Shown here: positions 50,925 through 63,420 of the stretch, in pieces | Position numbering within the stretch: the stretch's first letter is position 1 | Layout: every line of letters begins with the position of its first letter | From: Bathymodiolus brooksi | Taxonomy: Eukaryota; Mollusca; Bivalvia; Mytilida; Modiolidae | Direction: 5' to 3' | DNA: 64,000 nucleotides | Assembly (NCBI GenBank): GCA_963680875.1 | Contig: OY804585.1 | Coordinates: 48,779,085-48,843,084 of the forward strand | Translations under genes and position numbers: made by a program | Notes under the pieces: model-generated | What the model saw: only the letters and a program-made list of their open reading frames with translations | Database searches by the model: none | Told to the model about the DNA's origin: nothing

Positions 50925-53290
50925 GGTAGGTCGTTCCTCGCTATATTGATACTAGTAGAAAGTTAGTATTATTATTTATGATTTGGTAGGTCGTTCCTCG
51001 CTATATTGATACTAGTAGAAAGTTAGTATTAGTATCAATGATTTGGTAGGTCGTTCCAAGCTATATTGATACTAGTAGAAAGTTAGTATTAGTATTTATG
51101 ATTTGGTAGGTCGTTCCTCGCTATATTGATACTAGTAGAAAGTTAGTATTAGTATTTATGATTTGGTAGGTCGTTCCTCGCTATATTGATACTAGTAGAA
51201 AGTTAGTATTAGTATTTATGATTTGGTAGGTCGTTCCTCGCTATATTGATACTAGTAGAAAGTTAGTATTAGTATTTATGATTTGGTAGGTCGTTCCAAG
51301 CTATATTGATACTAGTAGAAAGTTAGTATTAGTATTTATGATTTGGTAGGTCGTTCCAAGCTATATTGATACTAGTAGAAAGTTAGTATTAGTATTTATG
51401 ATTTGGTAGGTCGCTCCTCGCTATATTGATACTAGTAGAAAGTTAGTATTAGTATTTGTGATTTGGTAGGTCGTTCCTCGCTATATTGATACTAGTAGAA
51501 AGTTAGTATTAGTATTTATGATTTGGTAGGTCGTTCCTCGCTATATTGATACTAGTAGAAAGTTAGTATTAGTATTTATTATTGGTAGGTCGCTCCTCGC
51601 TAGATTGATACTAGTAGAAAGTTAGTATTAGTATTTGTGATTTGGTAGGTCGTTCCAAGCTATATTGATACTAGTAGAAAGTTAGTATTAGTATTTATGA
51701 TTTGGTAGGTCGCTCCTCGCTATATTGATACTAGTAGAAAGTTAGTATTAGTATTTGTGATTTGGTAGGTCGTTCCTCGCTATATTGATACTAGTAGAAA
51801 GTTAGTATTAGTATTTATGTTTTGGTAGGTCGTTCCTCGCTATATTGATACTAGTAGAAAGTTAGTATTAGTATTTATTATTGGTAGGTCGCTCCTCGCT
51901 ATATTGATACTAGTAGAAAGTTAGTATTAGTATTTGTGATTTGGTAGGTCGTTCCAAGCTATATTGATATTAGTAGAAAGTTAGTATTAGTATTTATGAT
52001 TTGGTAGGTCGTTCCTCGCTATATTGATACTAGTAGAAAGTTAGTATTAGTATTTATTATTGGTAGGTCGCTCCTCGCTATATTGATACTAGTAGAAAGT
52101 TAGTATTAGTATCTATGATTTGGTAGGTCGTTCTTCGCTATATTGATACTAGTAGAAAGTTAGTATTAGTATTTATGATTTGGTAGGTTGTTCCTCGCTA
52201 TATTGATACTAGTAGAAAGCTAGTATTAGTATCTATGATTTGGTAGGTCGTTCCTCGCTATATTGATACTAGTAGAAAGTTAATTTTAGTATCAATGATT
52301 TGGTAGGCCGTTCCAAGCTATATTGATACTAGTAGAAAGTTAGTATTAGTATTTATGATTTGGTAGGTCGTTCCAAGCTATATTGATACTAGTAGAAAGT
52401 TATATTAGTATTTATGATTGGTAGGTCGTTCTAAGCTATATTGATACTAATAGAAAGTTAGTATTAGTATCTATGATTTGGTAGGTCGTTCCTCGCTATA
52501 TTGATACTAGTAGAAAGTTAGTATTAGTATTTATGATTTGGTAGGTCGTTCCTCGCTATATTGATACTAGTAGAAAGTTAGTATTAGTATTTATGATTTG
52601 GTAGGTCGTTCCAAGCTATATTGATACTAGTAGAAAGTTAGTATTAGTATTTATGATTTGGTAGGTCGTTCCTCGCTATATTGATACTAGTAGAAAGTTA
52701 GTATTAGTATTTATGATTTGGTAGGTCGTTCCAAGCTATATTGATACTAGTAGAAAGTTAGTATTAGTATCTATGATTTGGTAGGTCGTTCCTCGCTATA
52801 TTGATACTAGTAGAAAGTTAGTATTAGTATTTATGATTTGGTAGGTCGTTCCTCGCTATATTGATACTAGTAGAAAGTTAGTATTAGTATCAATGATTTG
52901 GTAGGTCGTTCCTCGCTATATTGATACTAGTAGAAAGTTAGTATTAGTATTTATGATTTGGTAGGTCGTTCCAAGCTATATTGATACTAGTAGAAAGTTA
53001 GTATTAGTATTTATGATTTGGTAGGTCGTTCCTCGCTATATTGATACTAGTAGAAAGTTAGTATTATTATTTATGATTTGGTAGGTCGTTCCTCGCTATA
53101 TTGATACTAGTAGAAAGTTAGTATTAGTATCAATGATTTGGTAGGTCGTTCCAAGCTATATTGATACTAGTAGAAAGTTAGTATTAGTATTTATGATTTG
53201 GTAGGTCGTTCCTCGCTATATTGATACTAGTAGAAAGTTAGTATTAGTATTTATGATTTGGTAGGTCGTTCCTCGCTATATTGATACTAG
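50925..53290. repeat. 3,110-bp offset duplication, second copy
   Basis: Counterpart of 47,815-50,180, embedded within the 6,167-bp unit. Compared with the first copy it has CTAGATTG at about 51,601, TTATGTTTTGG at 51,814, GATATTAG at about 51,967 and AAAGCTAG at about 52,219. All of these are shared with the second 6,167-bp copy, so they arose before the 6,167-bp doubling. Confidence 0.9.
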
Positions 53291-54594
53291 TAGAAAGTTA
53301 GTATTAGTATTTATGATTTGGTAGGTCGTTCCTCGCTATATTGATACTAGTAGAAAGTTAGTATTAGTATCTATGATTTGGTAGGTCGTTCCAAGCTATA
53401 TTGATACTAGTAGAAAGTTAGTATTAGTATTTATGATTTGGTAGGTCGTTCCAAGCTATATTGATACTAGTAGAAAGTTAGTATTAGTATTTATGATTTG
53501 GTAGGTCGCTCCTCGCTATATTGATACTAGTAGAAAGTTAGTATTAGTATTTGTGATTTGGTAGGTCGTTCCTCGCTATATTGATACTAGTAGAAAGTTA
53601 GTATCAGCATTTATGATTGGGTAGGTCGTTCCAAGCTATATTGATACTAGTAGAAAGTTAGTATTAGTATCTATGATTTGGTAGGTCGTTCCTCGCTATA
53701 TTGATACTAGTAGAAAGTTAGTATTAGTATCTATGATTTAGTAGGTCGTTCCACGCTATATTGATACTAGTAGAAAGTTAGTATTAGTATTTATGATTTG
53801 GTAGGTCGCTCTTCGCTATATTGATACTAGTAGAAAGTTAGTATTAGTATTTATGATTTGGTAGGACGCTCCTCGCTATATTGATACTAGTAGAAATTTA
53901 GTATTAGTATCTATGATTTGGTAGGTCGTTCCTCGCTATATTGATACTAGTAGAAAGTTAGTATTAGTATTTATGATTTGGTAGGTCGTTCCTCGCTATA
54001 TTGATACTAGTAGAAGGTTAGTATTAGTATCTATGATTTGGTAGGTCGTTCCTCGCTATATTGATACTAGTAGAAAGTTAGTATTAGTATTTATGATTTG
54101 GTAGGTCGCTCCTCGCTATATTGATACTAGTAGAAAGTTAGTATTAGTATTTATGATTTGGTAGGTCGCTCTTCGCTATATTGATACTAGTAGAAAGTTA
54201 GTATTAGTATCTATGATTTGGTAGGTCGTTCTTCGCTATATTGATACTAGTAGAAAGTTAGTATTAGTATTTATGATTTGGTAGGTCGTTCCTCGCTATA
54301 TTGATACTAGTAGAAAGTTAGTATTAGTATCTATGATTTGGTATGTGGCTCCTCGCTATATTGATACTAGTAGAAAGTTAGTATTAGTATTTATGATTGG
54401 TAGGTCGTTCCAAGCTATATTGATACTAGTAGAACGTTAGTATTAGTATTTATGATTTGGTAGGTCGTTCCTAGTTATATTGATACTAGTAGAAAGTTAG
54501 TATTAGTATTTATGATTTGGTAGGTCGTTCCTCGCTATATTGATACTAGTAGAAAGTTAGTATTAGTATTTTGATTTGGTAGGTCGTTCCTAGC
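51960..54594. repeat. 2,635-bp subunit a
   Basis: Matches 54,595-56,700 at 2,635 bp: TTAATTTTAG (52,281 to 54,916), GATTTAG with GTTCCACG (53,735 to 56,370), AGAAATTTAG with a GGACGCTCC neighbour, and AGAAGGTTAG. The second subunit reads GATTTAGGAGG where this one reads GATTTAGTAGG, and AGTATCAGTATT where this one has AGTATCAGCATT. Confidence 0.9.
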
Positions 54595-56700
54595 TATATT
54601 GATACTAGTAGAAAGTTAGTATTAGTATTTATGATTTGGTAGGTCGTTCCTCGCTATATTGATACTAGTAGAAAGTTAGTATTAGTATTTATTATTGGTA
54701 GGTCGCTCCTCGCTATATTGATACTAGTAGAAAGTTAGTATTAGTATCTATGATTTGGTAGGTCGTTCTTCGCTATATTGATACTAGTAGAAAGTTAGTA
54801 TTAGTATTTATGATTTGGTAGGTCGTTCCTCGCTATATTGATACTAGTAGAAAGTTAGTATTAGTATCTATGATTTGGTAGGTCGTTCCTCGCTATATTG
54901 ATACTAGTAGAAAGTTAATTTTAGTATCAATGATTTGGTAGGCCGTTCCAAGCTATATTGATACTAGTAGAAAGTTAGTATTAGTATTTATGATTTGGTA
55001 GGTCGTTCCAAGCTATATTGATACTATTAGAAAGTTATATTAGTATTTATGATTGGTAGGTCGTTCTAAGCTATATTGATACTAACAGAAAGTTAGTATT
55101 AGTATCTATGATTTGGTAGGTCGTTCCTCGCTATATTGATACTAGTAGAAAGTTAGTATTAGTATTTATGATTTGGTAGGTCGTTCCTCGCTATATTGAT
55201 ACTAGTAGAAAGTTAGTATTAGTATTTATGATTTGGTAGGTCGTTCCAAGCTATATTGATACTAGTAGAAAGTTAGTATTAGTATTTATGATTTGGTAGG
55301 TCGTTCCTCGCTATATTGATACTAGTAGAAAGTTAGTATTAGTATTTATGATTTGGTAGGTCGTTCCAAGCTATATTGATACTAGTAGAAAGTTAGTATT
55401 AGTATCTATGATTTGGTAGGTCGTTCCTCGCTATATTGATACTATTAGAAAGTTAGTATTAGTATTTATGATTTGGTAGGTCGTTCCTCGCTATATTGAT
55501 ACTAGTAGAAAGTTAGTATTAGTATCAATGATTTGGTAGGTCGTTCCTCGCTATATTGATACTAGTAGAAAGTTAGTATTAGTATTTATGATTTGGTAGG
55601 TCGTTCCAAGCTATATTGATACTAGTAGAAAGTTAGTATTAGTATTTATGATTTGGTAGGTCGTTCCTCGCTATATTGATACTAGTAGAAAGTTAGTATT
55701 ATTATTTATGATTTGGTAGGTCGTTCCTCGCTATATTGATACTAGTAGAAAGTTAGTATTAGTATCAATGATTTGGTAGGTCGTTCCAAGCTATATTGAT
55801 ACTAGTAGAAAGTTAGTATTAGTATTTATGATTTGGTAGGTCGTTCCTCGCTATATTGATACTAGTAGAAAGTTAGTATTAGTATTTATGATTTGGTAGG
55901 TCGTTCCTCGCTATATTGATACTAGTAGAAAGTTAGTATTAGTATTTATGATTTGGTAGGTCGTTCCTCGCTATATTGATACTAGTAGAAAGTTAGTATT
56001 AGTATCTATGATTTGGTAGGTCGTTCCAAGCTATATTGATACTAGTAGAAAGTTAGTATTAGTATTTATGATTTGGTAGGTCGTTCCAAGCTATATTGAT
56101 ACTAGTAGAAAGTTAGTATTAGTATTTATGATTTGGTAGGTCGTTCCTCGCTATATTGATACTAGTAGAAAGTTAGTATTAGTATTTGTGATTTGGTAGG
56201 TCGTTCCTCGCTATATTGATACTAGCAGAAAGTTAGTATCAGTATTTATGATTGGGTAGGTCGTTCCAAGCTATATTGATACTAGTAGAAAGTTAGTATT
56301 AGTATCTATGATTTGGTAGGTCGTTCCTCGCTATATTGATACTAGTAGAAAGTTAGTATTAGTATCTATGATTTAGGAGGTCGTTCCACGCTATATTGAT
56401 ACTAGTAGAAAGTTAGTATTAGTATTTATGATTTGGTAGGTCGCTCTTCGCTATATTGATACTAGTAGAAAGTTAGTATTAGTATTTATGATTTGGTAGG
56501 ACGCTCCTCGCTATATTGATACTAGTAGAAATTTAGTATTAGTATCTATGATTTGGTAGGTCGTTCCTCGCTATATTGATACTAGTAGAAAGTTAGTATT
56601 AATATTTATGATTTGGTAGGTCGTTCCTCGCTATATTGATACTAGTAGAAGGTTAGTATTAGTATCTATGATTTGGTAGGTCGTTCCTCGCTATATTGAT
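54595..56700. repeat. 2,635-bp subunit b, truncated
   Basis: Counterpart of subunit a, ending about 530 bp early where the second 6,167-bp unit begins. Private forms kept in its 6,167-bp partner are ACTATTAG before TTATATTAG (about 55,025), ACTAACAG (55,081), ACTAGCAG (about 56,223) and TTAATATTTATG (about 56,600). Confidence 0.9.
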
Positions 56701-59700
56701 ACTAGTAGAAAGTTAGTATTAGTATTTATGATTTGGTAGGTCGTTCCAAGCTATATTGATACTAGTAGAAAGTTAGTATTAGTATTTATTATTGGTAGGT
56801 CGCTCCTCGCTATATTGATACTAGTAGAAAGTTAGTATTAGTATCTATGATTTGGTAGGTCGTTCCAAGCTATATTGATACTAGTAGAAAGTTAGTATTA
56901 GTATTTATGATTTTGTAGGTCGTTCCTCGCTATATTGATACTAGTAGAAAGTTAGTATTAGTATCTATGATTTGGTAGGTCGCTCCTCGCTATATTGATA
57001 CTAGTAGAAAGTTAGTATTAGTATTTATGATTGGTAGGTCGTTCCAAGCTATATTGATACTAGTAGAACGTTAGTATTAGTATTTATGATTGGTAGGTCG
57101 TTCCTCGCTATATTGATACTAGTAGAAAGTTAGTATTATTATTTATGATTTGGTAGGTCGTTCCTCGCTATATTGATACTAGTAGAAAGTTAGTATTAGT
57201 ATCAATGATTTGGTAGGTCGTTCCAAGCTATATTGATACTAGTAGAAAGTTAGTATTAGTATTTATGATTTGGTAGGTCGTTCCTCGCTATATTGATACT
57301 AGTAGAAAGTTAGTATTAGTATTTATGATTTGGTAGGTCGTTCCTCGCTATATTGATACTAGTAGAAAGTTAGTATTAGTATTTATGATTTGGTAGGTCG
57401 TTCCTCGCTATATTGATACTAGTAGAAAGTTAGTATTAGTATTTATGATTTGGTAGGTCGTTCCAAGCTATATTGATACTAGTAGAAAGTTAGTATTAGT
57501 ATTTATGATTTGGTAGGTCGTTCCAAGCTATATTGATACTAGTAGAAAGTTAGTATTAGTATTTATGATTTGGTAGGTCGCTCCTCGCTATATTGATACT
57601 AGTAGAAAGTTAGTATTAGTATTTGTGATTTGGTAGGTAGTTCCTCGCTATATTGATACTAGTAGAAAGTTAGTATTAGTATTTATGATTTGGTAGGTCG
57701 TTCCTCGCTATATTGATACTAGTAGAAAGTTAGTATTAGTATTTATTATTGGTAGGTCGCTCCTCGCTAGATTGATACTAGTAGAAAGTTAGTATTAGTA
57801 TTTGTGATTTGGTAGGTCGTTCCAAGCTATATTGATACTAGTAGAAAGTTAGTATTAGTATTTATGATTTGGTAGGTCGCTCCTCGCTATATTGATACTA
57901 GTAGAAAGTTAGTATTAGTATTTGTGATTTGGTAGGTCGTTCCTCGCTATATTGATACTAGTAGAAAGTTAGTATTAGTATTTATGTTTTGGTAGGTCGT
58001 TCCTCGCTATATTGATACTAGTAGAAAGTTAGTATTAGTATTTATTATTGGTAGGTCGCTCCTCGCTATATTGATACTAGTAGAAAGTTAGTATTAGTAT
58101 TTGTGATTTGGTAGGTCGTTCCAAGCTATATTGATATTAGTAGAAAGTTAGTATTAGTATTTATGATTTGGTAGGTCGTTCCTCGCTATATTGATACTAG
58201 TAGAAAGTTAGTATTAGTATTTATTATTGGTAGGTCGCTCCTCGCTATATTGATACTAGTAGAAAGTTAGTATTAGTATCTATGATTTGGTAGGTCGTTC
58301 TTCGCTATATTGATACTAGTAGAAAGTTAGTATTAGTATTTATGATTTGGTAGGTTGTTCCTCGCTATATTGATACTAGTAGAAAGCTAGTATTAGTATC
58401 TATGATTTGGTAGGTCGTTCCTCGCTATATTGATACTAGTAGAAAGTTAATTTTAGTATCAATGATTTGGTAGGCCGTTCCAAGCTATATTGATACTAGT
58501 AGAAAGTTAGTATTAGTATTTATGATTTGGTAGGTCGTTCCAAGCTATATTGATACTAGTAGAAAGTTATATTAGTATTTATGATTGGTAGGTCGTTCTA
58601 AGCTATATTGATACTAATAGAAAGTTAGTATTAGTATCTATGATTTGGTAGGTCGTTCCTCGCTATATTGATACTAGTAGAAAGTTAGTATTAGTATTTA
58701 TGATTTGGTAGGTCGTTCCTCGCTATATTGATACTAGTAGAAAGTTAGTATTAGTATTTATGATTTGGTAGGTCGTTCCAAGCTATATTGATACTAGTAG
58801 AAAGTTAGTATTAGTATTTATGATTTGGTAGGTCGTTCCTCGCTATATTGATACTAGTAGAAAGTTAGTATTAGTATTTATGATTTGGTAGGTCGTTCCA
58901 AGCTATATTGATACTAGTAGAAAGTTAGTATTAGTATCTATGATTTGGTAGGTCGTTCCTCGCTATATTGATACTAGTAGAAAGTTAGTATTAGTATTTA
59001 TGATTTGGTAGGTCGTTCCTCGCTATATTGATACTAGTAGAAAGTTAGTATTAGTATCAATGATTTGGTAGGTCGTTCCTCGCTATATTGATACTAGTAG
59101 AAAGTTAGTATTAGTATTTATGATTTGGTAGGTCGTTCCAAGCTATATTGATACTAGTAGAAAGTTAGTATTAGTATTTATGATTTGGTAGGTCGCTCCT
59201 CGCTATATTGATACTAGTAGAAAGTTAGTATTATTATTTATGATTTGGTAGGTCGTTCCTCGCTATATTGATACTAGTAGAAAGTTAGTATTAGTATCAA
59301 TGATTTGGTAGGTCGTTCCAAGCTATATTGATACTAGTAGAAAGTTAGTATTAGTATTTATGATTTGGTAGGTCGTTCCTCGCTATATTGATACTAGTAG
59401 AAAGTTAGTATTAGTATTTATGATTTGGTAGGTCGTTCCTCGCTATATTGATACTAGTAGAAAGTTAGTATTAGTATTTATGATTTGGTAGGTCGTTCCT
59501 CGCTATATTGATACTAGTAGAAAGTTAGTATTAGTATCTATGATTTGGTAGGTCGTTCCAAGCTATATTGATACTAGTAGAAAGTTAGTATTAGTATTTA
59601 TGATTTGGTAGGTCGTTCCAAGCTATATTGATACTAGTAGAAAGTTAGTATTAGTATTTATGATTTGGTAGGTCGCTCCTCGCTATATTGATACTAGTAG

Positions 59701-62700
59701 AAAGTTAGTATTAGTATTTGTGATTTGGTAGGTCGTTCCTCGCTATATTGATACTAGTAGAAAGTTAGTATCAGCATTTATGATTGGGTAGGTCGTTCCA
59801 AGCTATATTGATACTAGTAGAAAGTTAGTATTAGTATCTATGATTTGGTAGGTCGTTCCTCGCTATATTGATACTAGTAGAAAGTTAGTATTAGTATCTA
59901 TGATTTAGTAGGTCGTTCCACGCTATATTGATACTAGTAGAAAGTTAGTATTAGTATTTATGATTTGGTAGGTCGCTCTTCGCTATATTGATACTAGTAG
60001 AAAGTTAGTATTAGTATTTATGATTTGGTAGGACGCTCCTCGCTATATTGATACTAGTAGAAATTTAGTATTAGTATCTATGATTTGGTAGGTCGTTCCT
60101 CGCTATATTGATACTAGTAGAAAGTTAGTATTAGTATTTATGATTTGGTAGGTCGTTCCTCGCTATATTGATACTAGTAGAAGGTTAGTATTAGTATCTA
60201 TGATTTGGTAGGTCGTTCCTCGCTATATTGATACTAGTAGAAAGTTAGTATTAGTATTTATGATTTGGTAGGTCGCTCCTCGCTATATTGATACTAGTAG
60301 AAAGTTAGTATTAGTATTTATGATTTGGTAGGTCGCTCTTCGCTATATTGATACTAGTAGAAAGTTAGTATTAGTATCTATGATTTGGTAGGTCGTTCTT
60401 CGCTATATTGATACTAGTAGAAAGTTAGTATTAGTATTTATGATTTGGTAGGTCGTTCCTCGCTATATTGATACTAGTAGAAAGTTAGTATTAGTATCTA
60501 TGATTTGGTATGTGGCTCCTCGCTATATTGATACTAGTAGAAAGTTAGTATTAGTATTTATGATTGGTAGGTCGTTCCAAGCTATATTGATACTAGTAGA
60601 ACGTTAGTATTAGTATTTATGATTTGGTAGGTCGTTCCTAGTTATATTGATACTAGTAGAAAGTTAGTATTAGTATTTATGATTTGGTAGGTCGTTCCTC
60701 GCTATATTGATACTAGTAGAAAGTTAGTATTAGTATTTTGATTTGGTAGGTCGTTCCTAGCTATATTGATACTAGTAGAAAGTTAGTATTAGTATTTATG
60801 ATTTGGTAGGTCGTTCCTCGCTATATTGATACTAGTAGAAAGTTAGTATTAGTATTTATTATTGGTAGGTCGCTCCTCGCTATATTGATACTAGTAGAAA
60901 GTTAGTATTAGTATCTATGATTTGGTAGGTCGTTCTTCGCTATATTGATACTAGTAGAAAGTTAGTATTAGTATTTATGATTTGGTAGGTCGTTCCTCGC
61001 TATATTGATACTAGTAGAAAGTTAGTATTAGTATCTATGATTTGGTAGGTCGTTCCTCGCTATATTGATACTAGTAGAAAGTTAATTTTAGTATCAATGA
61101 TTTGGTAGGCCGTTCCAAGCTATATTGATACTAGTAGAAAGTTAGTATTAGTATTTATGATTTGGTAGGTCGTTCCAAGCTATATTGATACTATTAGAAA
61201 GTTATATTAGTATTTATGATTGGTAGGTCGTTCTAAGCTATATTGATACTAACAGAAAGTTAGTATTAGTATCTATGATTTGGTAGGTCGTTCCTCGCTA
61301 TATTGATACTAGTAGAAAGTTAGTATTAGTATTTATGATTTGGTAGGTCGTTCCTCGCTATATTGATACTAGTAGAAAGTTAGTATTAGTATTTATGATT
61401 TGGTAGGTCGTTCCAAGCTATATTGATACTAGTAGAAAGTTAGTATTAGTATTTATGATTTGGTAGGTCGTTCCTCGCTATATTGATACTAGTAGAAAGT
61501 TAGTATTAGTATTTATGATTTGGTAGGTCGTTCCAAGCTATATTGATACTAGTAGAAAGTTAGTATTAGTATCTATGATTTGGTAGGTCGTTCCTCGCTA
61601 TATTGATACTATTAGAAAGTTAGTATTAGTATTTATGATTTGGTAGGTCGTTCCTCGCTATATTGATACTAGTAGAAAGTTAGTATTAGTATCAATGATT
61701 TGGTAGGTCGTTCCAAGCTATATTGATACTAGTAGAAAGTTAGTATTAGTATTTATGATTTGGTAGGTCGTTCCAAGCTATATTGATACTAGTAGAAAGT
61801 TAGTATTAGTATTTATGATTTGGTAGGTCGTTCCTCGCTATATTGATACTAGTAGAAAGTTAGTATTATTATTTATGATTTGGTAGGTCGTTCCTCGCTA
61901 TATTGATACTAGTAGAAAGTTAGTATTAGTATCAATGATTTGGTAGGTCGTTCCAAGCTATATTGATACTAGTAGAAAGTTAGTATTAGTATTTATGATT
62001 TGGTAGGTCGTTCCTCGCTATATTGATACTAGTAGAAAGTTAGTATTAGTATTTATGATTTGGTAGGTCGTTCCTCGCTATATTGATACTAGTAGAAAGT
62101 TAGTATTAGTATTTATGATTTGGTAGGTCGTTCCTCGCTATATTGATACTAGTAGAAAGTTAGTATTAGTATCTATGATTTGGTAGGTCGTTCCAAGCTA
62201 TATTGATACTAGTAGAAAGTTAGTATTAGTATTTATGATTTGGTAGGTCGTTCCAAGCTATATTGATACTAGTAGAAAGTTAGTATTAGTATTTATGATT
62301 TGGTAGGTCGTTCCTCGCTATATTGATACTAGTAGAAAGTTAGTATTAGTATTTGTGATTTGGTAGGTCGTTCCTCGCTATATTGATACTAGCAGAAAGT
62401 TAGTATCAGTATTTATGATTGGGTAGGTCGTTCCAAGCTATATTGATACTAGTAGAAAGTTAGTATTAGTATCTATGATTTGGTAGGTCGTTCCTCGCTA
62501 TATTGATACTAGTAGAAAGTTAGTATTAGTATCTATGATTTAGGAGGTCGTTCCACGCTATATTGATACTAGTAGAAAGTTAGTATTAGTATTTATGATT
62601 TGGTAGGTCGCTCTTCGCTATATTGATACTAGTAGAAAGTTAGTATTAGTATTTATGATTTGGTAGGACGCTCCTCGCTATATTGATACTAGTAGAAATT

Positions 62701-62818
62701 TAGTATTAGTATCTATGATTTGGTAGGTCGTTCCTCGCTATATTGATACTAGTAGAAAGTTAGTATTAATATTTATGATTTGGTAGGTCGTTCCTCGCTA
62801 TATTGATACTAGTAGAAG
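56652..62818. repeat. 6,167-bp tandem higher-order unit, copy 2
   Basis: Direct repeat of 50,485-56,651. At its right end it does not start a third 6,167-bp unit. Instead it continues the 2,635-bp series (62,819 onwards follows 60,184 onwards), keeping the part of subunit b that was cut off in the first copy. This suggests the doubling arose by misalignment between the start of the unit and a point within subunit b. Confidence 0.95.
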
Positions 62819-63420
62819 GTTAGTATTAGTATCTATGATTTGGTAGGTCGTTCCTCGCTATATTGATACTAGTAGAAAGTTAGTATTAGTATTTATGATT
62901 TGGTAGGTCGCTCCTCGCTATATTGATACTAGTAGAAAGTTAGTATTAGTATTTATGATTTGGTAGGTCGCTCTTCGCTATATTGATACTAGTAGAAAGT
63001 TAGTATTAGTATCTATGATTTGGTAGGTCGTTCTTCGCTATATTGATACTAGTAGAAAGTTAGTATTAGTATTTATGATTTGGTAGGTCGTTCCTCGCTA
63101 TATTGATACTAGTAGAAAGTTAGTATTAGTATCTATGATTTGGTATGTGGCTCCTCGCTATATTGATACTAGTAGAAAGTTAGTATTAGTATTTATGATT
63201 GGTAGGTCGTTCCAAGCTATATTGATACTAGTAGAACGTTAGTATTAGTATTTATGATTTGGTAGGTCGTTCCTAGTTATATTGATACTAGTAGAAAGTT
63301 AGTATTAGTATTTATGATTTGGTAGGTCGTTCCTCGCTATATTGATACTAGTAGAAAGTTAGTATTAGTATTTTGATTTGGTAGGTCGTTCCTAGCTATA
63401 TTGATACTAGTAGAAAGTTA
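60762..63420. repeat. 2,635-bp subunit b in copy 2, full length
   Basis: Follows 58,127-60,785 at 2,635 bp with TTAATTTTAG at 61,083 and then, unlike the 54.6-kb copy, carries on through GGTATGTGGCTCC (about 63,144), AGAACGTT, CCTAGTTATATTG and TTTTGATTT (about 63,371). Confidence 0.88.

Larger units (their letters stand above)
50485..56651. repeat. 6,167-bp tandem higher-order unit, copy 1
   Basis: About 103 monomers. Recurs at exactly 6,167 bp: GATTTTGTAGG (50,742 to 56,909), CTAGATTG (about 51,601 to 57,768), TTATGTTTTGG (about 51,814 to 57,981), TTAATTTTAG (52,281 to 58,448) and TTTGTG (53,550 to 59,717). Differences noticed are few, among them 51,472 C against 57,639 A, 53,029 T against 59,196 C, and 55,548-55,549 TC against 61,715-61,716 AA. 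It is composite: its first part continues the 3,110-bp series and the rest is two 2,635-bp subunits, the second cut short. Confidence 0.95.

Noticed and set aside
51813..51823. Perfect match to the budding-yeast origin consensus (ATTTATGTTTT), repeated at 57,980-57,990; ordinary monomers match 10 of 11
   Set aside because: An 11-base AT-rich word is expected by chance in such sequence, the change is private to one duplicated unit, and nothing suggests a yeast.
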